From: CAYNDL01 sp964396115 | Lineage (GTDB): Bacteria > Patescibacteriota > Andersenbacteria > UBA10190 > CAIZMI01 | DNA: 5,807 nt | Assembly (NCBI GenBank): GCA_964396115.1 | Contig: CAYNDL010000055.1 | Coordinates: forward strand, 1 to 5,807 | Direction: 5' to 3' | Shown here: positions 1 to 5,522 of the stretch, in pieces | Numbering within the stretch: the stretch's first letter is position 1 | Layout of the letters: every line of letters begins with the position of its first letter | Notes under the pieces: generated by a model | What the model was told of the DNA's origin: nothing | The model's database searches: none | Seen by the model: the letters and a program-made list of their open reading frames with translations, nothing else | Translations under genes and position numbers: made by a program

Positions 1-107
1 CAAATGTGGCCAGTAAGTATGCTGACTTGTTCCGTAAGGTTTTAACAGAACGTGGCGAAGCACAAGAATTAAAGAAGGAGCAAACTCCCGATGCCATCAG
101 CGCTTGA
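1..107 (+). CDS. C-terminal end of an upstream gene, possibly a glycosyltransferase (partial)
   Basis: An open frame enters from the left edge (first complete codon at base 3) and stops at TGA 105-107. The 34 visible residues begin NVASKYADLFRKVL and continue as a charged, probably helical tail with Lys/Glu runs, ending in DAISA. This is too short to identify a family. The YADLF-KVL pattern resembles the last helix of many GT4-type glycosyltransferases, and the next gene belongs to a family commonly adjacent or fused to such enzymes, so a glycosyltransferase is the best guess (inference). The stop lies 17 bases inside the next coding region, which indicates translational coupling in one operon. 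I am fairly sure this is the end of a real gene but unsure of its function. Confidence 0.6.
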   Translation, partial: NVASKYADLFRKVLTERGEAQELKKEQTPDAISA

Positions 108-1182
108 TCTTTGCGCTGCCCCCAATCTCTCCTACTTCAGAAAGCAGACGACAGACAAGGGGATTTGGCAGCACGGTAAGGGACAGGATCCAGACCAGGG
201 TATGGGTTACTCGATCGATGATGTTGCGCGCGCGCTTATTGTGGTAAACCGCGTTAAAAAAGTATTTCCTGAATTAGACAAAGACCCAAATGATCCGCGC
301 TCACTCGCAGACTTGGCCGCAATATATTTGAACTACATTGAGAAGAATCAATTGGAAAAGGGTGGTTTCCATAACTTCGATTCACTGGAAGGAACACCGT
401 TAGACCAAGTTGGTTCTGAGGATTCGTTTGGCCGCACGGTGTGGGCACTTGGTGACACAATCAAAAACGGCGTTACGTCAGAACAAATAGAACGCGCAGA
501 TAGGATGTTTGAAAAGGCTAGCGGTTATATGGTCACGCAGGAATTCGTACGCACAAATTGTTTTATTATTTTAGGAATTGTTTCTGCAGTGGCTCACGAG
601 AGGAACCCTGCGCGATATCAGATGTTGCGTGACTTGACGCAGCGTACAGTTGATTCCTTCCGCAAGGAGAGCGTGGGGGAATGGCTTTGGTTCGAATCGT
701 CTATGAGTTATTCAAATGGAGCTATTCCTCTGGCCTTACTTCGAGCTGCAACCGCACTGAAAAAAACTGACCCACAGTTGTCCCAGGACGCAAAAGATAC
801 GGCTTTAGCGGCACTGCAATTTTTGCTCAAGGTAACCCAACACGACAACAAACCTGCCCCAGTCGGAAACCGTGGATGGTTCGAACGGGGCAAACAAAAA
901 GCGCTCTATGACCAACAGCCTGTTGACGCCGCGGCAAAGGTCCTTGCTTGTTTGGAGGCATGGCAAGTGACGGGAGAAGAACCATACAAGAATTCCGCAG
1001 AATCTTGGCTGCGGTGGTATGAAGGTAACAATGTCGTTGGTAAACCTCTATTGTTAGAAAACGGCGCAGTCCGTGATGGTATCAATGAGGGTGGCTGGAT
1101 AAATGAAAATTGCGGCGCTGAATCAGTCGTGACTTATTTGCTCGCCAGGCTACGCTGGGCGGAGCTGGTTTGTAGGAAATAA
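91..1182 (+). CDS. Alpha/alpha-barrel glycosidase-like protein, glycosyltransferase-associated
   Basis: A 363-residue, probably cytoplasmic protein with no signal peptide or membrane segment. Motifs in order are GYSIDDVARALI (39-50), SEDSFGRTVWALG (109-121), WFESSMSYSNGAIPLALL (200-217), VGNRGWFERG (258-267), YDQQPVDAAAKV (273-284) and GGWINENCGAES (334-345). The regular spacing of acidic/aromatic helix starts followed by Ala/Leu-rich helices suggests an (alpha/alpha)6 toroid like those of AGE epimerases and several glycoside hydrolases. From memory, proteins with the DDxARAL, EDSFGR and QQPxDA signatures are often annotated as glycosyltransferases only because they are fused or adjacent to GT4 enzymes. 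The role is therefore probably trimming or modifying a glycan made by the neighbour. The exact reaction and substrate cannot be read from the sequence. The start is supported by GAAGGAG at 74-80, ten bases before ATG 91, and it overlaps the preceding gene. No clear forward terminator follows the TAA. Confidence 0.75.
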   Translation: MPSALDLCAAPNLSYFRKQTTDKGIWQHGKGQDPDQGMGYSIDDVARALIVVNRVKKVFPELDKDPNDPRSLADLAAIYLNYIEKNQLEKGGFHNFDSLEGTPLDQVGSEDSFGRTVWALGDTIKNGVTSEQIERADRMFEKASGYMVTQEFVRTNCFIILGIVSAVAHERNPARYQMLRDLTQRTVDSFRKESVGEWLWFESSMSYSNGAIPLALLRAATALKKTDPQLSQDAKDTALAALQFLLKVTQHDNKPAPVGNRGWFERGKQKALYDQQPVDAAAKVLACLEAWQVTGEEPYKNSAESWLRWYEGNNVVGKPLLLENGAVRDGINEGGWINENCGAESVVTYLLARLRWAELVCRK

Positions 1183-1231
1183 AAAGAAACCTGGTATCCA
1201 CCAAACGAGATAAATTTGCATGTGAACAAGG

Positions 1232-1254
1232 AAAAAACCGCCCTGGTCGGGCGG
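1232..1254 (-). terminator. Intrinsic terminator of the small minus-strand gene
   Basis: Read on the minus strand, CCGCCC-GACCA-GGGCGG forms a perfect 6-bp all-GC stem with a 5-base loop, followed at once by six T residues. The hairpin begins three bases after the stop codon of the 34-codon minus-strand ORF. On the plus strand the stem is followed by CGGTTA rather than a T tract, so it should act mainly on minus-strand transcripts. Its presence is the strongest argument that the short ORF is a transcribed gene. Confidence 0.85.
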
Positions 1255-1257
1255 CGG

Positions 1258-1362
1258 TTACGACATGAGCCTATATGCCAGCATGGAAAGCGCAGCCAAT
1301 GCGAGCAAAACGTATGCTCCCATATGAACCAATTCACATTTTTCCCAGGAGGGGATCTTCAT
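1258..1362 (-). CDS. Small single-pass membrane protein, 34 residues, unknown function
   Basis: A minus-strand ORF starts at ATG 1362-1360 and stops at TAA 1260-1258. It has a good GGAGG ribosome-binding site (plus-strand CCTCC 1368-1372), five bases before the ATG. The product begins MKIPSWEKCELVH (a polar, mixed-charge head with one Cys) and then has a hydrophobic stretch from about residue 14 to 30, MGAYVLLALAALSMLAY, ending RLMS. This fits one transmembrane helix with Arg31 at its end. A strong intrinsic terminator follows directly. I do not recognise a family. Ribosome-binding site, helix and terminator together make a real gene likely despite the length. It occupies most of the 317-base gap 1183-1499, convergent with the glycosidase-like gene and divergent from efp. 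Nothing else coding is evident in that gap. Confidence 0.72.
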   Translation of the reverse strand: MKIPSWEKCELVHMGAYVLLALAALSMLAYRLMS

Positions 1363-1398
1363 TGGAACCTCCGTTGGAAGTAAAGGACAACAACTTTA

Positions 1399-1425
1399 AT
1401 TATCATGGCCGTTTATTGTCGTCAA
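1399..1425 (-). promoter_or_regulatory. Possible promoter of the small membrane-protein gene
   Basis: On the minus strand TTGACG (1425-1420) resembles a -35 box and GATAAT (1404-1399) a -10 box, each a 5/6 match to consensus. The spacer is 15 bases, shorter than the preferred 17. Transcription would begin about 30 bases before the start codon at 1362. This is the only reasonable pair I see in the efp/small-gene divergent region on this strand. I could not define an equally good efp promoter on the plus strand between 1380 and 1499. Confidence 0.35.
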
Positions 1426-1499
1426 AGATGTGATCCTCCTTGCTTCAAGCTCGATAATCTGTTATTTCTTAGTTATTAATCGTTACCAAATAACGCGCC

Positions 1500-2060
1500 A
1501 TGTTAACCATGAACGACCTAAGACAAGGAGTGACTATCACCGAAAACGGCGACCCTTGGATTATTTTAGAATCAGATTTTATGAAGAAAGCACAACGCCG
1601 TCCTGTTATGCGCACGAAGCTTCGGAATTTGAGGACCGGCCAAGTGATCAGTAAAACTTTCAAGCAGGGTGATTCTGCCGAAGAAGCGGACATCGCTCGA
1701 ACAAAGGCACAAGTTCTTTTTTCGAGTGGAAATGAGTATACCTTTATGAATCAGGAGAATTACGAACAGTACTCATTGACCTCAGAACAGATTGGAGATT
1801 CTGCCAAGTTTTTACATGAAGGCATGGAAGTGGAAGTACTGATGTTCGAAAACGCTCCAGTGTCAGTAAAGCTGCCGATAAAAATTGAAGCAAAAATTAT
1901 TGAGGCTGCTCCTGGGATTCGGGGTGACAGTGCTTCTAATATAATGAAAGAGGCGACAGCTGAGGGTGGAGTAAAAATTCAAGTCCCCCTCTTTGTAAAA
2001 GAAGGAGACGTGATTCGTATCGATACACGAACGGGAGAATACGTAGAGCGCGTAGCTTAA
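1500..2060 (+). CDS. efp: Translation elongation factor P, variant modification loop
   Basis: EF-P binds between the ribosomal P and E sites and rescues ribosomes stalled at consecutive prolines. The 186 residues match the full family length and its three beta-barrel domains: KOW-like N-terminal domain about 1-65, central OB domain about 68-128 (FMNQENYEQYSL, IGDSAKFLHEGMEVEVL) and C-terminal OB domain about 129-186 (PGIRGDSAS, VPLFVKEGDVIRIDTRTGEYVERVA). The domain I loop reads FMKKAQRRPVMRTKL (27-41). Aligned with E. coli FVKPGKGQAFARVKL, PGKG becomes KAQR, so Gln32 occupies the place of the beta-lysylated Lys34. Modification by EpmA/EpmB or rhamnosylation by EarP at that position is therefore not expected. 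Related loops occur in candidate-phyla EF-Ps as I remember them. An in-frame TAA at 1491-1493 limits the start to ATG 1500 or ATG 1509. Neither has a Shine-Dalgarno sequence. The gene stands alone with its own terminator. Confidence 0.96.
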   Translation: MLTMNDLRQGVTITENGDPWIILESDFMKKAQRRPVMRTKLRNLRTGQVISKTFKQGDSAEEADIARTKAQVLFSSGNEYTFMNQENYEQYSLTSEQIGDSAKFLHEGMEVEVLMFENAPVSVKLPIKIEAKIIEAAPGIRGDSASNIMKEATAEGGVKIQVPLFVKEGDVIRIDTRTGEYVERVA

Positions 2061-2074
2061 AAATTTAAACAACT

Positions 2075-2105
2075 AATCCCTGCGAAAAGCAGGGATTTTT
2101 GTTTT
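2075..2105 (+). terminator. Intrinsic terminator after efp
   Basis: AATCCCTGC (2075-2083) pairs perfectly over 9 bp with GCAGGGATT (2089-2097) around a GAAAA loop, followed by TTTTTGTTTT. It lies 14 bases past the efp stop codon and should end that transcript before hss. On the minus strand the stem is followed by AGTTGTTT, a poorer T tract, so weak bidirectional action is possible. Confidence 0.93.
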
Positions 2106-2170
2106 AATTTTTATCTTGGCCACAAAGCGCAGCCAGGGGTGATGAACGCCAGCCCAAGTAATAACCATGT

Positions 2171-2185
2171 GGCATTGCAAATGCC
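2171..2185. repeat. Short perfect inverted repeat in the efp-hss gap
   Basis: GGCATT-GCA-AATGCC is a 6-bp perfect inverted repeat with a 3-base centre. It is followed by A residues on the plus strand and preceded by T residues on the minus strand, so it is not an intrinsic terminator in either direction. It lies about 85 bases before the proposed hss -35 box and could be a protein-binding site or chance. The rest of the 278-base gap 2061-2338 is very AT-rich from about 2186 on. It includes an isolated TATAAT at 2221-2226 with no matching -35. Confidence 0.3.
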
Positions 2186-2268
2186 TCACAAAAAAATAGG
2201 GAACAAAAACTTACATTAATTATAATTTAAACAGTGGTCTTATGAAGGGAATATTATTAGAAAAAAGC

Positions 2269-2297
2269 TTGCATTATTTTCTTTTATGGCGTTTAAA
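2269..2297 (+). promoter_or_regulatory. Putative sigma70-type promoter of hss
   Basis: TTGCAT (2269-2274, 4/6 match to TTGACA) and TTTAAA (2292-2297, 4/6 match to TATAAT) are separated by exactly 17 bases inside an AT-rich stretch. The predicted transcript start near 2304 gives an untranslated leader of about 35 bases before ATG 2339. The match is moderate, but the spacing and placement fit a promoter for the single-gene hss unit. Confidence 0.45.
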
Positions 2298-2338
2298 TAT
2301 ATTGCTAATTATTTATTTTCGAAAAATATTTTTAAAAA

Positions 2339-3793
2339 ATGGAAAAAAATATCCGCTTTGATAATAAAGTTTTAATTGTTGGATTTGGTTCAGTCGCGCG
2401 CTGTACATTACCTGTTCTTCTGAAGCATATTCAAATTCCGCTGGAGCAGATAACAGTTATTGATTTTGAAGACAAGTCAGAACAGCTAAAGGAATACACA
2501 AGTAAAGGTTTAAAATTCGTCCAAATAAAAATTACTCAAGAAAACCTGGGATCGGTATTGGAACAACATGTTGGCAGTAATGGTTTTCTAGTTGATCTTG
2601 CTTGGAATATCGGGGCAAACGACATTATAAGGTGGTGTCATGACCACAATACTTTGTATGTGAACACGTCTGTGGAGCAGTGGGATCCTGCTGATGGCAT
2701 GGAGACCCAAACTCCTTTGGAAAAATCTTTGTATTACCGCCAAATGCAACTACGGGAATTAATGAAGGATTGGCATGATGCTCCGACGGCAGTGGTTGAC
2801 CATGGTGCTAACCCGGGCTTGATTTCGCATTTCACAAAACAAGGGTTAATAGATATTGCCCAAAAACTTATCGACGAAAAACTGGTGACCGGAAAAGAAG
2901 CTGAAGAACTTGTGGAATATAAAAATAGCCTGGACTTTCCTAAGCTTGCGCAGAAGCTGGGTGTAAAAGTAATTCATTGCAGCGAACGCGATACTCAGGT
3001 TACAGATCGGCCTAAGGCTGTGAATGAGTTTGTTGGCACATGGAGCATTGAAGGATTACGTGAGGAAGGTGTTGCGCCTGCCGAAATGGGCTGGGGAACA
3101 CACGAGAAACAACTTCCGCATTTGGCTGTTGTGCCTCCATATGGTCCTGCTAACCAAATTTTCCTAGCGCAAATGGGAATCCACACCAAGGTACGTTCTT
3201 GGATCCCTGGACAAGAAATAGTGGGGATGGTTATTCGTCATGGCGAAGCGTTTGGAATTTCAGACCGACTCACTGTTTGGGAAGAAGGCAAAGCAGTTTA
3301 TCGTCCAACTGTTCACTATGCGTACATGCCTTGTCATGAAACATTGAGTTCACTGTGGGAACTGGACGCTCGTAATTATGAGATGCAACCGAAAGTAAGG
3401 ATCATGTCTGATGAAGTAAAAAGCGGTGAAGACATTCTCGGTGCCCTACTCATGGGGCATAGGTTCAATTCTTGGTGGACAGGCAGCGCCTTGGATATCG
3501 AGGAAGCACGTCGCCTAGTGCCTGGACAGAACGCAACGACGATCCAAGTGGCGCTCGGAGTTGTGTCCGCAGTTATGTGGGCAATCGAGAATCCGAAGAA
3601 AGGGATTTGTTTGCCAGATGATTTACCACACGACTATGTGTTGGATCTTGCTAAACCATATTTAGGAAAGTTTATTTCAGAGGCGTACGACTGGACTCCC
3701 CTAAAGAATCGGCGGATTTTTTACAAAGAAAACCCGGAAAATTTCCCGGATTCAGATCCTTGGCAATTCAAAAATTTTCTGCTGATGCAATAA
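2339..3793 (+). CDS. hss: Homospermidine synthase (bacterial, NAD-dependent type)
   Basis: Hss makes sym-homospermidine from two putrescines (or putrescine plus spermidine) using bound NAD+ as a transient oxidant (EC 2.5.1.44). The enzyme is cytoplasmic and belongs to the saccharopine dehydrogenase-like fold, unrelated to the deoxyhypusine-synthase-derived plant enzyme. Its 484 residues are close to the roughly 477 of the Blastochloris viridis enzyme. Visible motifs are the Rossmann loop GFGSVA (15-20) with acidic Asp42 at the end of beta-2, DHGANPG (154-160), SERDTQ (215-220), NEFVGTWSIEGL (229-240), GWGTHE (251-256) and IRHGEAFG (299-306). Trp235, Glu243 and His301 appear to correspond to the active-site Trp229, Glu237 and His296 described for B. 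viridis. An in-frame TAA at 2333-2335 fixes the start at ATG 2339. There is no Shine-Dalgarno sequence, only A/T-rich leader. No putrescine-forming gene is nearby, so substrate must come from elsewhere or be imported. Confidence 0.95.
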   Translation: MEKNIRFDNKVLIVGFGSVARCTLPVLLKHIQIPLEQITVIDFEDKSEQLKEYTSKGLKFVQIKITQENLGSVLEQHVGSNGFLVDLAWNIGANDIIRWCHDHNTLYVNTSVEQWDPADGMETQTPLEKSLYYRQMQLRELMKDWHDAPTAVVDHGANPGLISHFTKQGLIDIAQKLIDEKLVTGKEAEELVEYKNSLDFPKLAQKLGVKVIHCSERDTQVTDRPKAVNEFVGTWSIEGLREEGVAPAEMGWGTHEKQLPHLAVVPPYGPANQIFLAQMGIHTKVRSWIPGQEIVGMVIRHGEAFGISDRLTVWEEGKAVYRPTVHYAYMPCHETLSSLWELDARNYEMQPKVRIMSDEVKSGEDILGALLMGHRFNSWWTGSALDIEEARRLVPGQNATTIQVALGVVSAVMWAIENPKKGICLPDDLPHDYVLDLAKPYLGKFISEAYDWTPLKNRRIFYKENPENFPDSDPWQFKNFLLMQ

Positions 3794-3801
3794 AATAAAA
3801 G

Positions 3802-3832
3802 CAGCCTACTTTAAAGAGTGGGCTGTTTTTTT
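3802..3832 (+). terminator. Intrinsic terminator after hss
   Basis: CAGCCTACT (3802-3810) pairs with AGTGGGCTG (3817-3825) as a 9-bp stem with one T-G wobble and a 6-base loop, followed by seven T residues. It begins 8 bases after the hss stop codon and separates hss from the radical SAM unit. Confidence 0.93.
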
Positions 3833-3839
3833 AAATTTA

Positions 3840-3862
3840 TTTTGTCAAGAGTTTTGACAAAA
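3840..3862. promoter_or_regulatory. Candidate operator: 9-bp inverted repeat over the -35 box
   Basis: TTTTGTCAA (3840-3848) and TTGACAAAA (3854-3862) are perfect inverted copies separated by GAGTT. The right arm contains the -35 hexamer TTGACA of the promoter for the radical SAM gene. A dimeric repressor bound here would block RNA polymerase. The repeat lacks a T tract suited to termination and directly follows the hss terminator. No regulator gene is visible in the window, so the binding protein is unknown. The operator role is inferred from position and symmetry only. Confidence 0.5.
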
Positions 3863-3882
3863 ATAGTCTTAAAATATATTAT
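3854..3882 (+). promoter_or_regulatory. Strong sigma70-type promoter of the radical SAM gene
   Basis: A consensus TTGACA (3854-3859), a 17-base spacer and TATTAT (3877-3882, 5/6 match to TATAAT) form the best promoter in the window. Transcription would start near 3889, giving a leader of about 47 bases before ATG 3936. Its overlap with a perfect inverted repeat suggests the promoter is repressed under some conditions. Confidence 0.8.
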
Positions 3883-3903
3883 TTAGCGTTCGGTTACTGT
3901 TTA

Positions 3904-3917
3904 GTTGTTTCGACAAC
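3904..3917 (+). promoter_or_regulatory. Small UUCG-loop hairpin in the leader of the radical SAM gene
   Basis: GTTGT-TTCG-ACAAC forms a 5-bp stem with a UUCG loop, ending five bases before the Shine-Dalgarno AGGGGG (3922-3927). It could stabilise the 5' end of the mRNA or affect initiation. The closing pair is U-A rather than the especially stable C-G, so the effect may be modest and the match could be chance. Confidence 0.35.
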
Positions 3918-3935
3918 CCAGAAGGGGGAACAATC

Positions 3936-5483
3936 ATGTTCTTGCGCGCAATTGCTGTCGCGGCCCCCGAGTATCCGTACGGACGTATTGGCACGACCTC
4001 TTTATCGAGCCGTGATCCAATCAGTCTGTACAATGCCTGTCGGTATGCCGCCTTTTTGGCTGAAAACGGGCTCGGAGCGTGGGGCTTCAGCAATTGGCGG
4101 GGCACGCGAGCAGAACGGAGGAAGAAATTCCTGCTACTGAACTCATTCACGGAAGAGAGATCCTTTTTTACGGACCTAATAGAAAAGGAGCGACCCCATC
4201 TCTTGCTGATCGGTGCTATGACCATGTGTTTACCTGGTGCTATCGAGTGCGCCAAGATTGCTAAGGAGATACTTGGCGATCGAGTAGTTGTTGTCTTGGG
4301 TGGACGGCATGTTTCGGAAACCGTCTACGTCTCCAAGAGTCGCCGCGAGGTTTTTCATCACGTCGGCTCGCCGTTAATTTTGATGGCAGGAGAAAAGATT
4401 CCGAAAGTTTTCGACCTGGTGATTTCTGGTGAGGGAGAGTTTGTCATTGCTGAACTCGGCGAGCACATCGCCCGTTGCCATGGCAAACTTACACCAAGTC
4501 AGATCGCCCATGATTTTCTGGAAGAAGCTCCTGAAGCTATTCCAGGAAATTGGATCGCGGGCAGGGTTGAAAACGAGAGAGTGGAGACTGCAGTCAGCAA
4601 ACGCCCATTGTTTAACGTGGACATGCTTCCGGCCTCCGCGAAGTTGTTCGGGATTTCGTCTGGGTTCAATGTTTTTCCGGATTCCTTAACTGGGCACGTT
4701 TTCAGTGACATGAGTTCTGGATGCACATTTGATTGCTCTTTTTGCAGCGAGCGTCGAACGGTTTGCGGACTTGTCCGTCAGCCGAAGACGGCAGGAAGCC
4801 GTCTTTATCGCCAGATGCAAAGCGTCGTTGAGACAGTAGAAGAAGACTGTCCTGGGAAGAAGGCGAGTGCATTCGTTGAGGACTCAATTATGCTCGGAGG
4901 ATACGAAGAACAGTTGGCCGGATTTGCAGATCAGCTGTCGCGTTTTCCCTTAGATCTGAAATTCGGATGCCAGCTTACAGTTGATCTTGCGCTGAAAAAT
5001 CAGGAAGTTATTCAGCGTCTCGTTCCTCTTGGGCTTGATTATGTATTTGTTGGTTTGGAAACCGCCGAACCAAGAATCGTCGGCGGGATGAGTAAGGATG
5101 TGGGCAAGAAGTCCTGGCTAGAACGCAGCGCAGAAATGCTGAGAACCTATGTGGACATGGGTTTACAAGTTGGATTTTCAGTCCTTTTCGGACTGGGAGA
5201 AAGTCAGCAACATCGAATCAACCTCCTTGATACACTCTCGTTGTGGCGAAGCCATTGCGGCAATCCGGTGGTGATCAGCTACAACTGGGCAACCCAGCAT
5301 CCCCTCAAAGGAAGAGACTTCAACTGCAACTATGACTACACGGAATGGTCTGTAAGCAGCCCTGAGTATGTCGAGGCTTTTAAGGATTTCGGCGAGGCAA
5401 CGGAACGCTATTCAATGCGAGGAGTAATTCCGCCCAGCATCGCCGATCTGCAAGAGCTTCATGATGCGATCAGTTGTGTTTGA
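3936..5483 (+). CDS. Radical SAM protein with N-terminal B12-binding-like domain
   Basis: A 515-residue enzyme of unknown reaction. Radical SAM proteins reductively cleave S-adenosylmethionine at a [4Fe-4S] cluster to start radical chemistry. The cluster motif is CTFDCSFC, Cys263, Cys267 and Cys270 (CxxxCxxC). Later core motifs are FVEDSIMLGG (313-322), the beta-4/5 segment YVFVGLETAEPR (369-380) followed by MSKD, and LFGLGE (417-422). Residues about 85-180 form a Rossmann-like region of the cobalamin-binding type: HLLLIGAM (88-95), VVVVLGGRHVS (117-127) and DLVISGEGE (160-168). A DxHxxG cobalamin-ligand motif is absent, so base-off B12 binding through His is unlikely. Further cysteines (277, 305, 345, 441, 464) do not match a SPASM pattern that I can recognise. 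The start has a good Shine-Dalgarno, AAGGGGGA, seven bases before ATG. It is likely co-transcribed with the B3/B4 gene 39 bases downstream. Possible roles are RNA or tRNA modification, or a peptide, lipid or cofactor reaction. Confidence 0.9.
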   Translation: MFLRAIAVAAPEYPYGRIGTTSLSSRDPISLYNACRYAAFLAENGLGAWGFSNWRGTRAERRKKFLLLNSFTEERSFFTDLIEKERPHLLLIGAMTMCLPGAIECAKIAKEILGDRVVVVLGGRHVSETVYVSKSRREVFHHVGSPLILMAGEKIPKVFDLVISGEGEFVIAELGEHIARCHGKLTPSQIAHDFLEEAPEAIPGNWIAGRVENERVETAVSKRPLFNVDMLPASAKLFGISSGFNVFPDSLTGHVFSDMSSGCTFDCSFCSERRTVCGLVRQPKTAGSRLYRQMQSVVETVEEDCPGKKASAFVEDSIMLGGYEEQLAGFADQLSRFPLDLKFGCQLTVDLALKNQEVIQRLVPLGLDYVFVGLETAEPRIVGGMSKDVGKKSWLERSAEMLRTYVDMGLQVGFSVLFGLGESQQHRINLLDTLSLWRSHCGNPVVISYNWATQHPLKGRDFNCNYDYTEWSVSSPEYVEAFKDFGEATERYSMRGVIPPSIADLQELHDAISCV

Positions 5484-5522
5484 TCCTTGCATCTTCTTAT
5501 AAGTAATCTTGGAGTAACGATC

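Noticed and set aside
1426..1440. Strong AAGGAGG-like site on the minus strand at 1440-1435, suggesting another start
   Set aside because: Only a nine-codon TTG-initiated frame follows before a stop, and it lies over the proposed promoter of the 34-codon gene. It is not supportable as a gene or leader peptide.
1430..1654. Plus-strand 74-codon ORF overlapping the efp start in another frame
   Set aside because: Most of it is a shifted reading of efp codons and the translation is low-complexity Arg/Tyr-rich. EF-P in the other frame is unmistakable.
2104..2175. Minus-strand 23-codon ORF (MPHGYYLGWRSS...) between efp and hss, with a weak TGAGG before its ATG
   Set aside because: It has no hydrophobic or domain-like pattern, a weak ribosome-binding site and no terminator of its own beyond the opposite face of the efp terminator. 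The start overlaps the short inverted repeat at 2171-2185. It is probably chance.
2141..2218. Plus-strand 25-codon ORF starting MNASPSNNHV in the efp-hss gap
   Set aside because: The purine stretch lies only two or three bases from the ATG, composition is not protein-like, and it has no identifiable promoter or terminator.
2221..2226. Perfect TATAAT as an alternative hss promoter
   Set aside because: The region 17 bases upstream (near 2198-2203) has no -35-like hexamer, no extended TG motif is present, and the surrounding sequence is so AT-rich that the hexamer is expected by chance.
1500..3793. efp and hss as a single operon devoted to EF-P modification
   Set aside because: A 9-bp perfect intrinsic terminator and a 278-base gap with its own promoter-like element separate them, so co-transcription is unlikely. 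The functional link is kept only as a speculative finding.
3869..4255. Minus-strand 128-codon ORF over the radical SAM start
   Set aside because: It is antisense to the conserved N-terminal domain, Ser/Arg/Lys-rich without a recognisable fold, and would run through the promoter and leader of the real gene.
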